From Sulfitobacter geojensis (GTDB taxonomy: Bacteria; Pseudomonadota; Alphaproteobacteria; Rhodobacterales; Rhodobacteraceae), in the NCBI RefSeq assembly GCF_000622325.1, contig NZ_JASE01000005.1, forward strand, positions 372,001-436,000: a DNA stretch of 64,000 bases. The letters are read 5' to 3'. Both the position numbers and the translations under genes were made by a program. The notes beneath the pieces were generated by a model. The model saw only the letters and a program-made list of their open reading frames with translations, was not told where the DNA came from and made no database searches. Shown here one piece after another: positions 27,936 through 36,389 of the stretch; positions within the stretch are counted from its first letter, which is position 1, and each line of letters opens with the position of its first letter.

Positions 27936-28928
27936 TTACTCCGCTGCCAGTTTCGCACTGCGCTTTTTCGCAGCGTGGGCAAGAAGACCTTCGCGCACCC
28001 AGCGCCCGTCGTCCCACGCCTTGTTACGCGCCTCAAGCCGTTCCGTGTTGCAGGGGCCGTTGCCGCGCAGCACATCGAAAAATTCGTCCCAATCCGGTTG
28101 GGCAAAATCGTAATGACCGGTTTCTTCGTTCAGCTTGCAGGTCTCGTCGGGGATCGTCAGGCCAAGGTATTCCGCCTGCGGTGCGGTCTGGTCGACGAAT
28201 TTCTGACGCAACTCGTCGTTCGAGTTCATCTTGATCTTCCACGCCATGGACTGCGCGGAATGGACGGATTCGGCGTCGGACGGACCAAACATCATCAAGG
28301 AGGGGCCCCAGAACCGGTTCAGCGCATCCTGCGCCATTTTGCGCTGTGCCTCCGTGCCGTTGGCCATCTTCATCATGATGTCGAAGCCCTGGCGTTGGTG
28401 AAAGGATTCCTCTTTACAAATTCGGACCATCGCGCGGGCATAGGGACCGTAAGATGTGCGTTGCAAGGGCACCTGGTTCATAATAGCGGCACCATCGACC
28501 AGCCAGCCAACCGCGCCCATATCGGCCCAAGTCAGTGTCGGGTAATTAAAGATCGAAGAATACTTCATCTTGCCCGACAGCAGGTCACGTGTGAGATCGT
28601 CACGCGTGACACCGAGCGTTTCAGCGGCACAGTAAAGATAGAGGCCATGACCCGCTTCATCCTGCACCTTGGCAAGCAGGATCGCCTTGCGTTCCAATGT
28701 CGGCGCGCGGGTGATCCAGTTGCCCTCGGGCAGTTGGCCGACGATTTCGCTGTGCGCGTGTTGACCGATCTGGCGGATCAGGTTCTTGCGATACCCTTCG
28801 GGCATCCAATCTTTCGGCTCGATTTTGCCGCCGGCGTTGATCCGTTCTTGAAAGGCGCGTTCGTCGGGCTCCATCTCGTCAAGGGATTTGACGCCTTCGC
28901 CGGTAGACTTGATCATCTGTGCATACAT
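27936..28928 (-). CDS. paaA: Phenylacetyl-CoA epoxidase catalytic subunit PaaA
   Basis: PaaA (330 residues) carries the di-iron site that epoxidises the aromatic ring of phenylacetyl-CoA. Ligand-bearing motifs are [13 protein letters not shown] (ExxH) and [13 protein letters not shown] (a second ExxH), typical of bacterial multicomponent monooxygenases. It lies about 30 bp after the thiolase gene. The ligase paaK and isomerase paaG are not in this window, so ring activation must be encoded elsewhere. Confidence 0.96.
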   Translation of the reverse strand: MYAQMIKSTGEGVKSLDEMEPDERAFQERINAGGKIEPKDWMPEGYRKNLIRQIGQHAHSEIVGQLPEGNWITRAPTLERKAILLAKVQDEAGHGLYLYCAAETLGVTRDDLTRDLLSGKMKYSSIFNYPTLTWADMGAVGWLVDGAAIMNQVPLQRTSYGPYARAMVRICKEESFHQRQGFDIMMKMANGTEAQRKMAQDALNRFWGPSLMMFGPSDAESVHSAQSMAWKIKMNSNDELRQKFVDQTAPQAEYLGLTIPDETCKLNEETGHYDFAQPDWDEFFDVLRGNGPCNTERLEARNKAWDDGRWVREGLLAHAAKKRSAKLAAE

Positions 28929-28959
28929 CGTTCAGATCCTTTCAAGAACGGGTTTCGTT

Positions 28960-30162
28960 TTAGGTGCGCTCCAGAATCAGCGCGACACCCTGGCCGACGC
29001 CCACACACATGGTGCAAAGCGCATAGCGGCCGCCGGTGCGTTTGAGTTGCAACGCTGCGGTCATCACCAAGCGCGCACCGGACATGCCAAGCGGATGACC
29101 GATCGCGATAGCCCCGCCGTTTGCGTTGACATGCGGTGCATCATCGGCGACGCCCAGCGCCCGCAAGGTTGCGATGCCTTGAGAAGCGAAGGCTTCGTTC
29201 AGCTCGATCACATCCATTTGCTCAATGCTCAGACCCGCGCGGGCCAATACCTTTTGGCAGGCGGGGATCGGGCCCACACCCATCACGCGCGGTTCAACAC
29301 CGGCGGCGGACATGGCAACAACCCGTGCGATTGGGGTGAGATTATGATCTTTTACGCCCTGTTCCGACGCAATCAGCATCGCGGCAGCACCATCGTTAAC
29401 GCCGGAAGCATTGCCCGCCGTGACGGTCAGATCGGCGCCGTTGATTCCGCGTAGCTTGGCCAGTTTTTCTTCTGTGGTGTCGGGGCGCGGGTGTTCGTCG
29501 CGATCAACAACAATCGGATCGCCTTTGCGTTGTGGGATTGTGACGGGTGCGATTTCTTCGGCAAAAAGCCCTGCTTTGTCAGCCGCGGCCCAGCGTTGCT
29601 GGCTGCGCGCGGCAAAAGCGTCCTGATCGGCGCGGTTTACATCATGGTCTTCGGCGACGTTGTCAGCCGTCTGTGGCATTGAATCGACGCCGTATTGCGC
29701 TTTCATCTTCGGGTTGACGAAGCGCCAGCCGATGGTCGTGTCATAGACGGCGTTGTTACGCGAAAAGGCGGTTTCGGCTTTCGGCATCACGAAGGGTGCG
29801 CGCGTCATGCTTTCGACGCCACCGGCAATAGCAAGGTCGATGTCGCCAGCACGAATCGCGCGGGCCGCGGCACCAACAGCGTCCATGCCGGATGCGCAAA
29901 GACGGTTAATGGTGGCACCTGGCACGTCTACCGGAAGTCCGGCAAGAAGCGACGCCATACGTGCGACATTGCGGTTGTCTTCACCCGCTTGATTTGCACA
30001 GCCAAAGATCACATCATCGACGCGGGACCAGTCGACATCCGGATTGCGTGCCATAAGGGCCGCAATTGGAATAGCGGCGAGGTCATCCGCGCGCACTGAT
30101 GCAAGTGCCCCACCAAAACGACCAATCGGTGTGCGCTGCGCGTCACAGATGAATGCTGACAT
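28960..30162 (-). CDS. paaJ: 3-oxoadipyl-CoA/3-oxo-5,6-dehydrosuberyl-CoA thiolase
   Basis: The 400-residue thiolase begins the paa operon. The acyl-accepting cysteine sits in [15 protein letters not shown], and the C-terminal catalytic motifs are [19 protein letters not shown] and [10 protein letters not shown]. Operon position and length fit PaaJ, the thiolase that acts twice in phenylacetate breakdown. PcaF of the beta-ketoadipate pathway is nearly identical in sequence and cannot be excluded from sequence alone. A 111-bp upstream gap contains the likely promoter and a palindromic site. Confidence 0.92.
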   Translation of the reverse strand: MSAFICDAQRTPIGRFGGALASVRADDLAAIPIAALMARNPDVDWSRVDDVIFGCANQAGEDNRNVARMASLLAGLPVDVPGATINRLCASGMDAVGAAARAIRAGDIDLAIAGGVESMTRAPFVMPKAETAFSRNNAVYDTTIGWRFVNPKMKAQYGVDSMPQTADNVAEDHDVNRADQDAFAARSQQRWAAADKAGLFAEEIAPVTIPQRKGDPIVVDRDEHPRPDTTEEKLAKLRGINGADLTVTAGNASGVNDGAAAMLIASEQGVKDHNLTPIARVVAMSAAGVEPRVMGVGPIPACQKVLARAGLSIEQMDVIELNEAFASQGIATLRALGVADDAPHVNANGGAIAIGHPLGMSGARLVMTAALQLKRTGGRYALCTMCVGVGQGVALILERT

Positions 30163-30225
30163 AAGTATCTCCCTAATTTGGTGTTAAACCTAGGGGATCA
30201 TGTGGCAGCGGGCAAGAAAAATGTT

Positions 30226-30241
30226 ACGAAAATGCTTTCGT
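30226..30241. promoter_or_regulatory. Palindrome upstream of the paa operon
   Basis: ACGAAA and TTTCGT form a perfect 6-bp inverted repeat around ATGC, 64 bp upstream of the paaJ start. It sits inside a wider GTTAC (30223-30227) to GTAAC (30254-30258) inverted repeat. It is a candidate operator for PaaX or another paa regulator. It could also serve the end of the PAS gene, which stops at 30274. Confidence 0.4.
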
Positions 30242-30273
30242 CTGAGGGATTCGGTAACGCTTTTGGGTTTGTC

Positions 30274-31008
30274 TTACGGGTTAGCCCAGATTTGTGGTGT
30301 CTCCCAGGTTTCCGCAAATACACGAACGGTTTGCATGCCGTCGGAGTCATTGGGAATTTCAAGGCCGGGGGGCGGTTTCTTCAACGGTTGATTTTGAAGA
30401 GCTGCATGGCGCGACTGCGCGCGCCGGACAACGTCCTGAATATCGCAAACGCTGCGCTGCACGGTCCGGCACACCGCGTGTAACCGCATGATACGCTCTT
30501 CGTCGATTGGGGTTACCCGCGCTTCGGTGGTTGCAGAACTGAACGCACTGCTCAGGTTTTCGAGTTGCAGATCGGCAATGGAGGAGAAATAGCGCAGGTC
30601 TTCAAACGCCAGCCTGTCTTGTAGTAACGGGCGCTCTTGCGGGACTTTTATCGTTGTCGCGATCACCAGATCGGAGTCTTCAAGGCTGCGCGAATATTGC
30701 AGGGTTGTATCCCACCGGACCTCACCTTCGTCCTGCATGAAGAGGTAGGTAAAATGCACGACCTGCTTTTCCGCGACACATTTTTGAAAATTGTCATTGG
30801 CGCTGTCCGGCATGCCAATCAGACCCACTTCGGAAATGGATCTGCCGTGGATTTCGGACCGTGGCTGTCCGACAAGGCGTTCGAGCGCTGCGTTCGTCGC
30901 AACAATACTAAACCGATTTGCCGGCTCCTGCCGTTCAATCACAAACATAGGGACACTAAACAGGTCAAGTACCTGTTCGATTTGCGAAAGGGGTAAGGTG
31001 TTAAACAT
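30274..31008 (-). CDS. Small PAS-domain protein of unknown function
   Basis: A 244-residue cytoplasmic protein. Residues about 10-130 form a PAS domain (FVIERQEPANRFSIVATNAALERLVGQPRSEIHGRSISEVG, then VRWDTTLQYSRSLEDSDLVIATTI). Residues about 140-215 are helical and could be a degenerate histidine-kinase dimerisation segment. I see no ATPase domain, and no LOV cysteine motif (GRNCRFLQ). It could be a sensor partner that needs another protein for output. It lies upstream of the paa operon on the same strand, behind an AT-rich leader. Confidence 0.7.
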   Translation of the reverse strand: MFNTLPLSQIEQVLDLFSVPMFVIERQEPANRFSIVATNAALERLVGQPRSEIHGRSISEVGLIGMPDSANDNFQKCVAEKQVVHFTYLFMQDEGEVRWDTTLQYSRSLEDSDLVIATTIKVPQERPLLQDRLAFEDLRYFSSIADLQLENLSSAFSSATTEARVTPIDEERIMRLHAVCRTVQRSVCDIQDVVRRAQSRHAALQNQPLKKPPPGLEIPNDSDGMQTVRVFAETWETPQIWANP

Positions 31009-31054
31009 CTGCTATCCTTCGTTATTGAGAAGAACTTAGAAACGAAAAGAAAAC

Positions 31055-31130
31055 AAAGTTTTGCCAGTTTCGATAAAGTTTTCACCAAATCTGGTTTCTA
31101 CGATAACATTTTGAAATTTAATGAAAGTTT
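31055..31130. repeat. AAAGTTTT repeats in an AT-rich leader
   Basis: AAAGTTTT occurs at 31055-31062 and again at 31075-31082, exactly 20 bp apart (two helical turns), and AAAGTTT recurs at 31124-31130. The surrounding 282-bp gap upstream of the PAS gene (31009-31290) is AT-rich in its first half. I see no gene or RNA in it. The phasing suggests curved DNA or repeated regulator sites. Confidence 0.35.
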
Positions 31131-31290
31131 GCAGGTAATTTTTCTGGGCTTTCTATCGCCATCGCTACACTGACCGCGCATTCCCGCTAAAAATTTGAGT
31201 TAAAACGGTAACGTGCAGCGGGGCGCTAGGGAATCAGTTTGCAGGAATAAGCCGCCCGCAAAGCTGGGCAATGAGTGTAGTTTGCCGGAG

Positions 31291-31902
31291 TTATAGAATG
31301 ATGTCAGCGGGCAAGGCGGAAGTTGTGACAAGTTGCGCGTTCGGCAAATCGTTCGTCGCGGCACGGGCGGTTGCCTGTTCTGGAGTCAGACCATGGGAAA
31401 CCCACCTGTCAATCAGCCGCTTTTCCAAGATGGCTATCGGCGTTTCAAGCCGTATCGAGATGTCCCAATGCCCCGCTAGATCACGCCAGACGGGGGCATC
31501 ATACAGCAGGTAATTGCCTTCGATGATTGCTGTGTCGCATGTGTGGTCGACACACCCTGCGCCGGCGATTGCAATGTCTCGGGCTCTGTCGAAGGTTGGA
31601 TAAAAGACCTCGGTTTCATCGTGCAACCGTTTGACAAGATTTACAAAGCCGGACGCGTCAAAGGTATCCGGCGCGCCTTTGCGATCAAGCATGTTGCGGG
31701 CGATTAAGGTCGGGTTATGCAGGTGAAATCCGTCCATCGGGATGACTTGTGCCGCGCATCCGGCGTTTGTCAGGTCCTTGGCCAGTTGTTCGGCCAGGGT
31801 CGATTTTCCGCTTGCGGGGGCCCCTGCCAAGGCAACGAGACGTCTGTGTCCTTTTCGGGGTGTTTCCAAAATGCGCGCGATAAGAGTGTCATGTGATGAC
31901 AT
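31291..31902 (-). CDS. P-loop kinase of the uridine kinase/PRK superfamily
   Basis: The 203-residue protein has Walker A GAPASGKST (27-35), a substrate loop MDGFHLHN, and VFYPTFDRARDIAI, followed by AIIEGNYLLYDAPVWRDL (Walker B-like). These match the nucleoside/fructose kinase-like group related to pantothenate kinase and phosphoribulokinase. Some roseobacter members are annotated as sugar-transport kinases, but no transporter is nearby. I chose ATG 31902 (MSSHDT). The frame also opens at TTG 31980. The substrate is unknown. Confidence 0.75.
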   Translation of the reverse strand: MSSHDTLIARILETPRKGHRRLVALAGAPASGKSTLAEQLAKDLTNAGCAAQVIPMDGFHLHNPTLIARNMLDRKGAPDTFDASGFVNLVKRLHDETEVFYPTFDRARDIAIAGAGCVDHTCDTAIIEGNYLLYDAPVWRDLAGHWDISIRLETPIAILEKRLIDRWVSHGLTPEQATARAATNDLPNAQLVTTSALPADIIL

Positions 31903-32229
31903 GCTGTTTTCCGATGCTGTTTCTGCGCTGGTTTGGATGGCGAGAGTATGGGCCGCTATATAATCCTTGGGGCGTGTCAAAGACAGATGTTTGTCTCGTT
32001 GCCCCTTATGGCCGCGCGCCTTGATTTCACAAATACGGGTATATTGCGGCTGATCAAAGGTATCGGGGCTGAGTATTTACGCAGGTGCATTACCGATCAG
32101 TTGTGTTCAAGGCAGACAAATCCGAAAAGTTAACTCAATACACCTTATACTAGAAAAGCTCTGCTATTGCCCTAAAATATCCACAATGCGCTTCCATAGC
32201 TATGATTGTTGAGTGGTAGGAGTCGCGGG

Positions 32230-34377
32230 ATGTTTTTCATGCGTATGTCAAAAATGAGCACCACACGGCACCTGAAACGATGGGCCGTGTATCTAAGGCG
32301 CAAGCAGGCGTTGATTAAGCAGGTAGTTGCTTTGACGGCATTGGCTGTTGTTCTGTCTGCCTTGGCATATAAATTCGAGAAACTGACCTATGAAAGCCAT
32401 GTTCAGGATCTTAAACTGAATACCACAATCGAGATGGTCGAAGTGCGCGAGCGGATCAAGAACAGCGTGATCTCGCGCGTGTTTGCATTGAGTGAACTTG
32501 CGACAATCATTGGTCAGAACCCGGATATGAACGCGACCGAGTTCAACATCAAAGCCCTTGATTTCGTTCTATTAAACAATGACGTCAAACTTGTCGCTGC
32601 CGCACCTGATCTGGTTGTTTCGATGGTATTCCCAAAAACAGGCAACGAAAATGTTGTCGGACTTGACTATCAGAACTTGCCTAAGCATCTGGCGAAAATC
32701 AATGCCTCTATGGACTCGGGCGACAGCATCATGACCGGTCCGATCGATTTAACGTCAGGCGGCCGTGGTCTTATTCTCAGGACACCGGTTTTCACGCTGA
32801 ATGCTTCAGGCAAGCGTGATCCATGGGGCATTCTGTCGGTTATTCTGGATTACGACAAATTTCTCGCAAACCTTGGTATCGCTGAATATGTCGAAGGCTT
32901 CGATATCCTGATTCACGAAACCAGTGCGCAAGGTGCGGAACCAGGTGACATATTGCTTGGGGACAGCTCCGTTCTCGCGGCAGATCCGGTCTTTTTGAAT
33001 TTTAACCTGCCCTTCGGGTCTTGGGAGCTTGCCGCGACAACCGATGGCGGGTGGCCGCCCCATTTGCCCAACCATTTGACACGCAAGATCAGTTACTTTC
33101 TGGGCATTGCGGCTTGCCTGGTCGGGTTTGGTCTGGTTTTGCGCATGCATGACAAGCAACGTGAATCCGAACGGATGTTGTCTGTGGGCATAGAGGCGCT
33201 CGACCACGGGTTCGTTATGTTCGACGCCGACCGCCGGCTGGTCGCTTTCAACAAGAGATATAAAGAGATCGCAGGCGGGTCGGGCATGGTGCGGGTCGGC
33301 GCGCGATACGAAGACATTGTAAAAGCAAACCTGCGCCTTGGCCTTATTCCTGATGCTGTGGGGATCGAGGACGAGTGGTACGAGAAGTGGTCCCAAAGGT
33401 TGGAGATCCAGGACGCTGACAACGAACAAATTCTGGCGGACGGTACCTTTATCCGCGCTTACGACCGGTCGATGGACTGCGGTGCGGTCGTTGGTCTGCG
33501 CATTGATGTTTCTGATTTGCGGATCGCCCAGCGGGAAGCAGAGGCTGCAAACCGCGCGAAGACCGAATTCATGGGCGTGCTGAGCCACGAATTGCGCACA
33601 CCGCTTACGATCATTCTGGGTCACGCCCGTCTTGCGCAGAATGTCGTGAACATGCCGGTTTATGGGAAACTGATCGAAGAGATCGAAAAGCACCCAGAAA
33701 TCGCTGAGAACATCATGCCAAAACTGGAAGAGGTCGTTTCAAAGTTTTCGACGATGACCCGTTCGATCGAAAACTCCGGGAACCAGCTATATACTCTGAT
33801 TTCCGAGATCCTTGATTTCGCCAAGATCGAATCCGGCACTCTGGCGATGGAGTTCGACCATACGACGGTACCAAAAATCGTTGATACGGTGGTCGAACAG
33901 ATGCGCCCGATGGTCGAAAGCAAAAATCTGGCGCTAGAGGTCGATGTGGTCAATTGCGATATTAATGTTGATCCCAAGCGCATCCAGCAGGTGCTTATCA
34001 ATCTGATCGGCAACGCTACGAAGTTCACCGAAAAGGGGACAATTTCCGTTTCCGCCACGGCAACCCAAAGTGCAGTTGTGTTCAAAATAAAAGACAGCGG
34101 GATCGGTATTCCGCCGGAAGAAATCGAGAATGTGTTTGAGGCCTTCCATCAGGTCGATTCCACATCAACCCGCAAGCACAACGGTACGGGTCTGGGATTG
34201 GCGATCTCCCGCGATATTGCGATTGCGCACAAGGGTGAGCTGACCGCGCAAAGTGTGATGGGACAAGGCAGTACCTTTACCATGACCTTGCCCCGCTTTG
34301 CCGCCTCGCAGTCAGACGAAGACGCAGATCAAGATTGGGAAGAAGACCCCGCGCAGACCCATACCTTGGCCGCCTAA
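32230..34377 (+). CDS. CHASE/PAS sensor histidine kinase
   Basis: The 715-residue membrane kinase starts at ATG 32230 behind AGGAG (32218-32222). A TTG farther upstream is also in frame. Order: TM1 (about 29-48), a periplasmic CHASE-like domain (about 57-275), TM2 (about 287-305), a PAS domain (about 320-425), HisKA with phosphorylated H453 in SHELRTP, and an HATPase with DSGIGIP and GTGLGLAIS. The HisKA hairpin is about 25 residues longer than usual. No receiver domain or neighbouring response regulator is present, so the partner is elsewhere. The ligand is unknown. Confidence 0.88.
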   Translation: MFFMRMSKMSTTRHLKRWAVYLRRKQALIKQVVALTALAVVLSALAYKFEKLTYESHVQDLKLNTTIEMVEVRERIKNSVISRVFALSELATIIGQNPDMNATEFNIKALDFVLLNNDVKLVAAAPDLVVSMVFPKTGNENVVGLDYQNLPKHLAKINASMDSGDSIMTGPIDLTSGGRGLILRTPVFTLNASGKRDPWGILSVILDYDKFLANLGIAEYVEGFDILIHETSAQGAEPGDILLGDSSVLAADPVFLNFNLPFGSWELAATTDGGWPPHLPNHLTRKISYFLGIAACLVGFGLVLRMHDKQRESERMLSVGIEALDHGFVMFDADRRLVAFNKRYKEIAGGSGMVRVGARYEDIVKANLRLGLIPDAVGIEDEWYEKWSQRLEIQDADNEQILADGTFIRAYDRSMDCGAVVGLRIDVSDLRIAQREAEAANRAKTEFMGVLSHELRTPLTIILGHARLAQNVVNMPVYGKLIEEIEKHPEIAENIMPKLEEVVSKFSTMTRSIENSGNQLYTLISEILDFAKIESGTLAMEFDHTTVPKIVDTVVEQMRPMVESKNLALEVDVVNCDINVDPKRIQQVLINLIGNATKFTEKGTISVSATATQSAVVFKIKDSGIGIPPEEIENVFEAFHQVDSTSTRKHNGTGLGLAISRDIAIAHKGELTAQSVMGQGSTFTMTLPRFAASQSDEDADQDWEEDPAQTHTLAA

Positions 34378-34438
34378 GCTTCGCTTTACTGGCAACTCCG
34401 TCGGCTACTAATTAACGTTTACATATATAACTGTCGTC

Positions 34439-34478
34439 GGGCCCGATCCGTGATTCTCATCACAGGTCGGGCCCTTTC
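34439..34478 (+). terminator. Rho-independent terminator of the histidine kinase gene
   Basis: GGGCCCGATC and GGTCGGGCCC pair as a long stem capped by an inner GTGAT/ATCAC stem with loop TCTC, followed by TTTCTC. It lies 62 bp after the kinase stop. The symmetry is nearly complete, making this the clearest terminator in the window. Confidence 0.85.
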
Positions 34479-34799
34479 TCGTTGTGTTTGAATTATGGTC
34501 AGTCTTTCGAAATGTGGCCTAATGTCGTTGGCCTAACGAAAAATATGACGATTTCAGCGATGAATTGGGTGGAAAAACGGCATCCGCCCCTTTTTCGCCA
34601 CATTTAGCGGGTAATTTCAATTCAACAGCAGTGGGGGCTGCCTGTTGAAAGAGTCTGCCATGACTACCAAAACGAACAATGTCGCGCGCTGTTTGAAAGG
34701 CCCCATAGGGCAACAGCGCCATCTTTGCGGCCTCAGCATATCGCATCCCGCTGCGGAGCAAACTGCGCCCGACGCCAGTGTTCGGTTTGGGTGGTAGAA
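34479..34799. other. Gap after the kinase terminator with no clear gene
   Basis: No convincing gene, RNA or repeat. A 45-codon frame from ATG 34661 (MTTKTNNVARCL) ends at TAG just before ATG 34800, but has no good ribosome site or recognisable content. The opposite strand is open from 34857 to 34519, also without family features. Confidence 0.4.
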
Positions 34800-35168
34800 A
34801 TGCGGAAAACACCTGACCATTCTGCAGCTGACACCGACGCACGCATTTTTCGGACATGCTCCATGCACCTTAGCGGAACGGAAGCCATCGCGCTGAGCGT
34901 TTCGGAGGCCGTTCCGCATGTGCGCTCCCGCCACAATATCCGCAAGGCTTATCAATCCAGCAACCAAAACGCCAAAAGGTCAATGGACAGCCCGCTTGGG
35001 GTCGATTCGGCCGTCAGGGCTCGCAAAACCACAAAACCTGACAACGGCACGGATCGTGGGTCAAAGGCGATCAAGCTGTCTTTGATCAAACGGCTTCATA
35101 CCAATTCAAACGCCGGCTTGGTGAGTATCCGTGATGTTTATAACGCCGTCGACGACCTGCTTTCGTAG
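34800..35168 (+). CDS. Possible small basic hypothetical protein
   Basis: ATG 34800 opens 122 residues (MRKTPDHSAADT) ending in LVSIRDVYNAVDDLLS. The protein is basic, rich in Ser, Lys and Arg, and without a known domain. Codon third positions are moderately GC-rich, as in real genes here, and a strong hairpin begins 18 bp after the stop. The ribosome site is weak. The frame extends upstream to 34725. I cannot assign a function, and it may not be real. Confidence 0.35.
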   Translation: MRKTPDHSAADTDARIFRTCSMHLSGTEAIALSVSEAVPHVRSRHNIRKAYQSSNQNAKRSMDSPLGVDSAVRARKTTKPDNGTDRGSKAIKLSLIKRLHTNSNAGLVSIRDVYNAVDDLLS

Positions 35169-35185
35169 CGCAGGCCGAATTAGCG

Positions 35186-35220
35186 GCCGGTACAGTTGGC
35201 GCAAGGCCAACCGTACCGGC
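35186..35220. terminator. Long hairpin between the hypothetical gene and the cyd operon
   Basis: GCCGGTAC-A-GTTGGC pairs with GCCAAC-C-GTACCGGC across a GCAAG loop, giving 14 paired bases with one mismatch. There is no strong T-tract on either side. It could act as a terminator-like 3' end for the plus-strand ORF or as a barrier between convergent units. Confidence 0.5.
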
Positions 35221-35236
35221 AAGTTTATTGAGAAAC

Positions 35237-35264
35237 GCCGCTAAGTTTTCCTGTTGTAAGCGGC
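35237..35264 (-). terminator. Weak terminator-like hairpin after cydX
   Basis: On the minus strand GCCGCT and AGCGGC form a 6-bp stem with a 16-nt loop, followed by GTTTCTC. It starts 3 bp after the cydX stop, as expected for the end of the cydABX unit, but the stem is short. Confidence 0.4.
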
Positions 35265-35267
35265 TTT

Positions 35268-35378
35268 CTAAATGAGGATGGCCAAACGGATCGCATAACC
35301 GACAACCCCGAGGGCCGCGACGCTTGCCAACCAGATTGCAATGAACCATCCGATTTTGCGCAGGGTAGCGGATTGCAT
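35268..35378 (-). CDS. DUF2474 small subunit of the bd-type oxidase (CydX-like)
   Basis: ATG 35378 overlaps the cydB stop by one base (TGATG) and encodes 36 residues ending in TAG. The peptide starts MQSATLRKIGWF and has one transmembrane helix (about 9-27) ending in YAIRLAILI. This fits the DUF2474 family found after CIO-type cydAB genes, analogous to CydX, which stabilises the haem-containing complex. The size, coupling and sequence make this a confident small-gene call. Confidence 0.85.
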   Translation of the reverse strand: MQSATLRKIGWFIAIWLASVAALGVVGYAIRLAILI

Positions 35379-36379
35379 CAGTGGTACCCTTCTTCCGGAT
35401 TAATTTTCCCACGGAACACCCAATACGCGTAGGCCGTGTAAGCAAGGATCATCGGCACCAATACGACCGTTCCGACGAGCGCGAACAACAGGCTTTCGTC
35501 CGGGGCTGCGGCCTCCGCGATGGTAAGACTGGGGGGCACAATGTTGGGATAAAAGCTGATCCCGATGCCGATGAAGCATAAAACGAAAAGCGTAAGCGCT
35601 GCCAAAAACGGCTGACCGTCCTTGCCCGCGTTCAACCCGGTAAACAGCGCCCAAGCCGCGGCAAAAACCGCTACCGGCATCATAACGCTTAGTATTGACC
35701 CAGGCAGATTGAACCAGCGCTCAAAATAGACTGGATCTTGAAACGGTGTCAGGACGCTGACGATTCCGATAAACGCAAGTGTGCCGGCGGCTAGCCACCA
35801 TGCAAATCCTTGCATCTGGCGTTGCAGGCTGCCTTCGGTTTTCAGGATCAACCAAGTGGCACCGAGCAACGCATATCCGGTCACAGCCGCAAAACCGGTC
35901 AGGAGGGAAAAGGCACTTAACCAATCCCACCAATCACCAGCGTATGAACGGTCGGCGACCTCAATGCCCTGAACCAGAGCCCCCAAAGCGATACCTTGCA
36001 TAAAGGCCGCAACGAGGGAGCCACCAAAAAACGCGAAATCCCAGACGGGTTTCCAGCGCTCGGTTCGCCAACGGTATTCAAACGCCACCCCGCGAAAAAT
36101 CAACGCCAACAGCATGAGAATAATCGGCATATAAAGCGCGGGCATGACGACGGCATAAGCGAGCGGAAAGACGGCAAAAAGCCCGCCGCCGCCCATGACC
36201 AGCCATGTCTCGTTTCCATCCCATATCGGCGCGATGGAGTTCATCATGGTGGCCTTTTCACGTTCGCCATCAGCAAATGGGAACAGGATTCCGACGCCAA
36301 GATCAAAGCCGTCAAGGATCACATAGGTCAGAACTGCAAAGGCGATGATCCCGGCCCAAATAAAAGAAAGTTCAAACAT
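35378..36379 (-). CDS. cydB: Cytochrome bd-type quinol oxidase subunit II (CIO)
   Basis: CydB (333 residues) is the second membrane subunit of the bd oxidase. It starts FIWAGIIAFAVLTYVILDGFDLGVGIL, the conserved helix with Asp-Gly-Phe-Asp-Leu-Gly-Val-Gly, and has about eight further hydrophobic segments. It follows cydA after 10 bp. The short form fits the cyanide-insensitive CIO branch, which has low or no haem d. Confidence 0.94.
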   Translation of the reverse strand: MFELSFIWAGIIAFAVLTYVILDGFDLGVGILFPFADGEREKATMMNSIAPIWDGNETWLVMGGGGLFAVFPLAYAVVMPALYMPIILMLLALIFRGVAFEYRWRTERWKPVWDFAFFGGSLVAAFMQGIALGALVQGIEVADRSYAGDWWDWLSAFSLLTGFAAVTGYALLGATWLILKTEGSLQRQMQGFAWWLAAGTLAFIGIVSVLTPFQDPVYFERWFNLPGSILSVMMPVAVFAAAWALFTGLNAGKDGQPFLAALTLFVLCFIGIGISFYPNIVPPSLTIAEAAAPDESLLFALVGTVVLVPMILAYTAYAYWVFRGKINPEEGYH

Positions 36380-36389
36380 CTTAATACTC

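Noticed and set aside
27932..28105. N-terminal extension of PaaB
   Set aside because: It lies entirely within paaA or its stop region, and the protein family begins near MSSPETSPYK.
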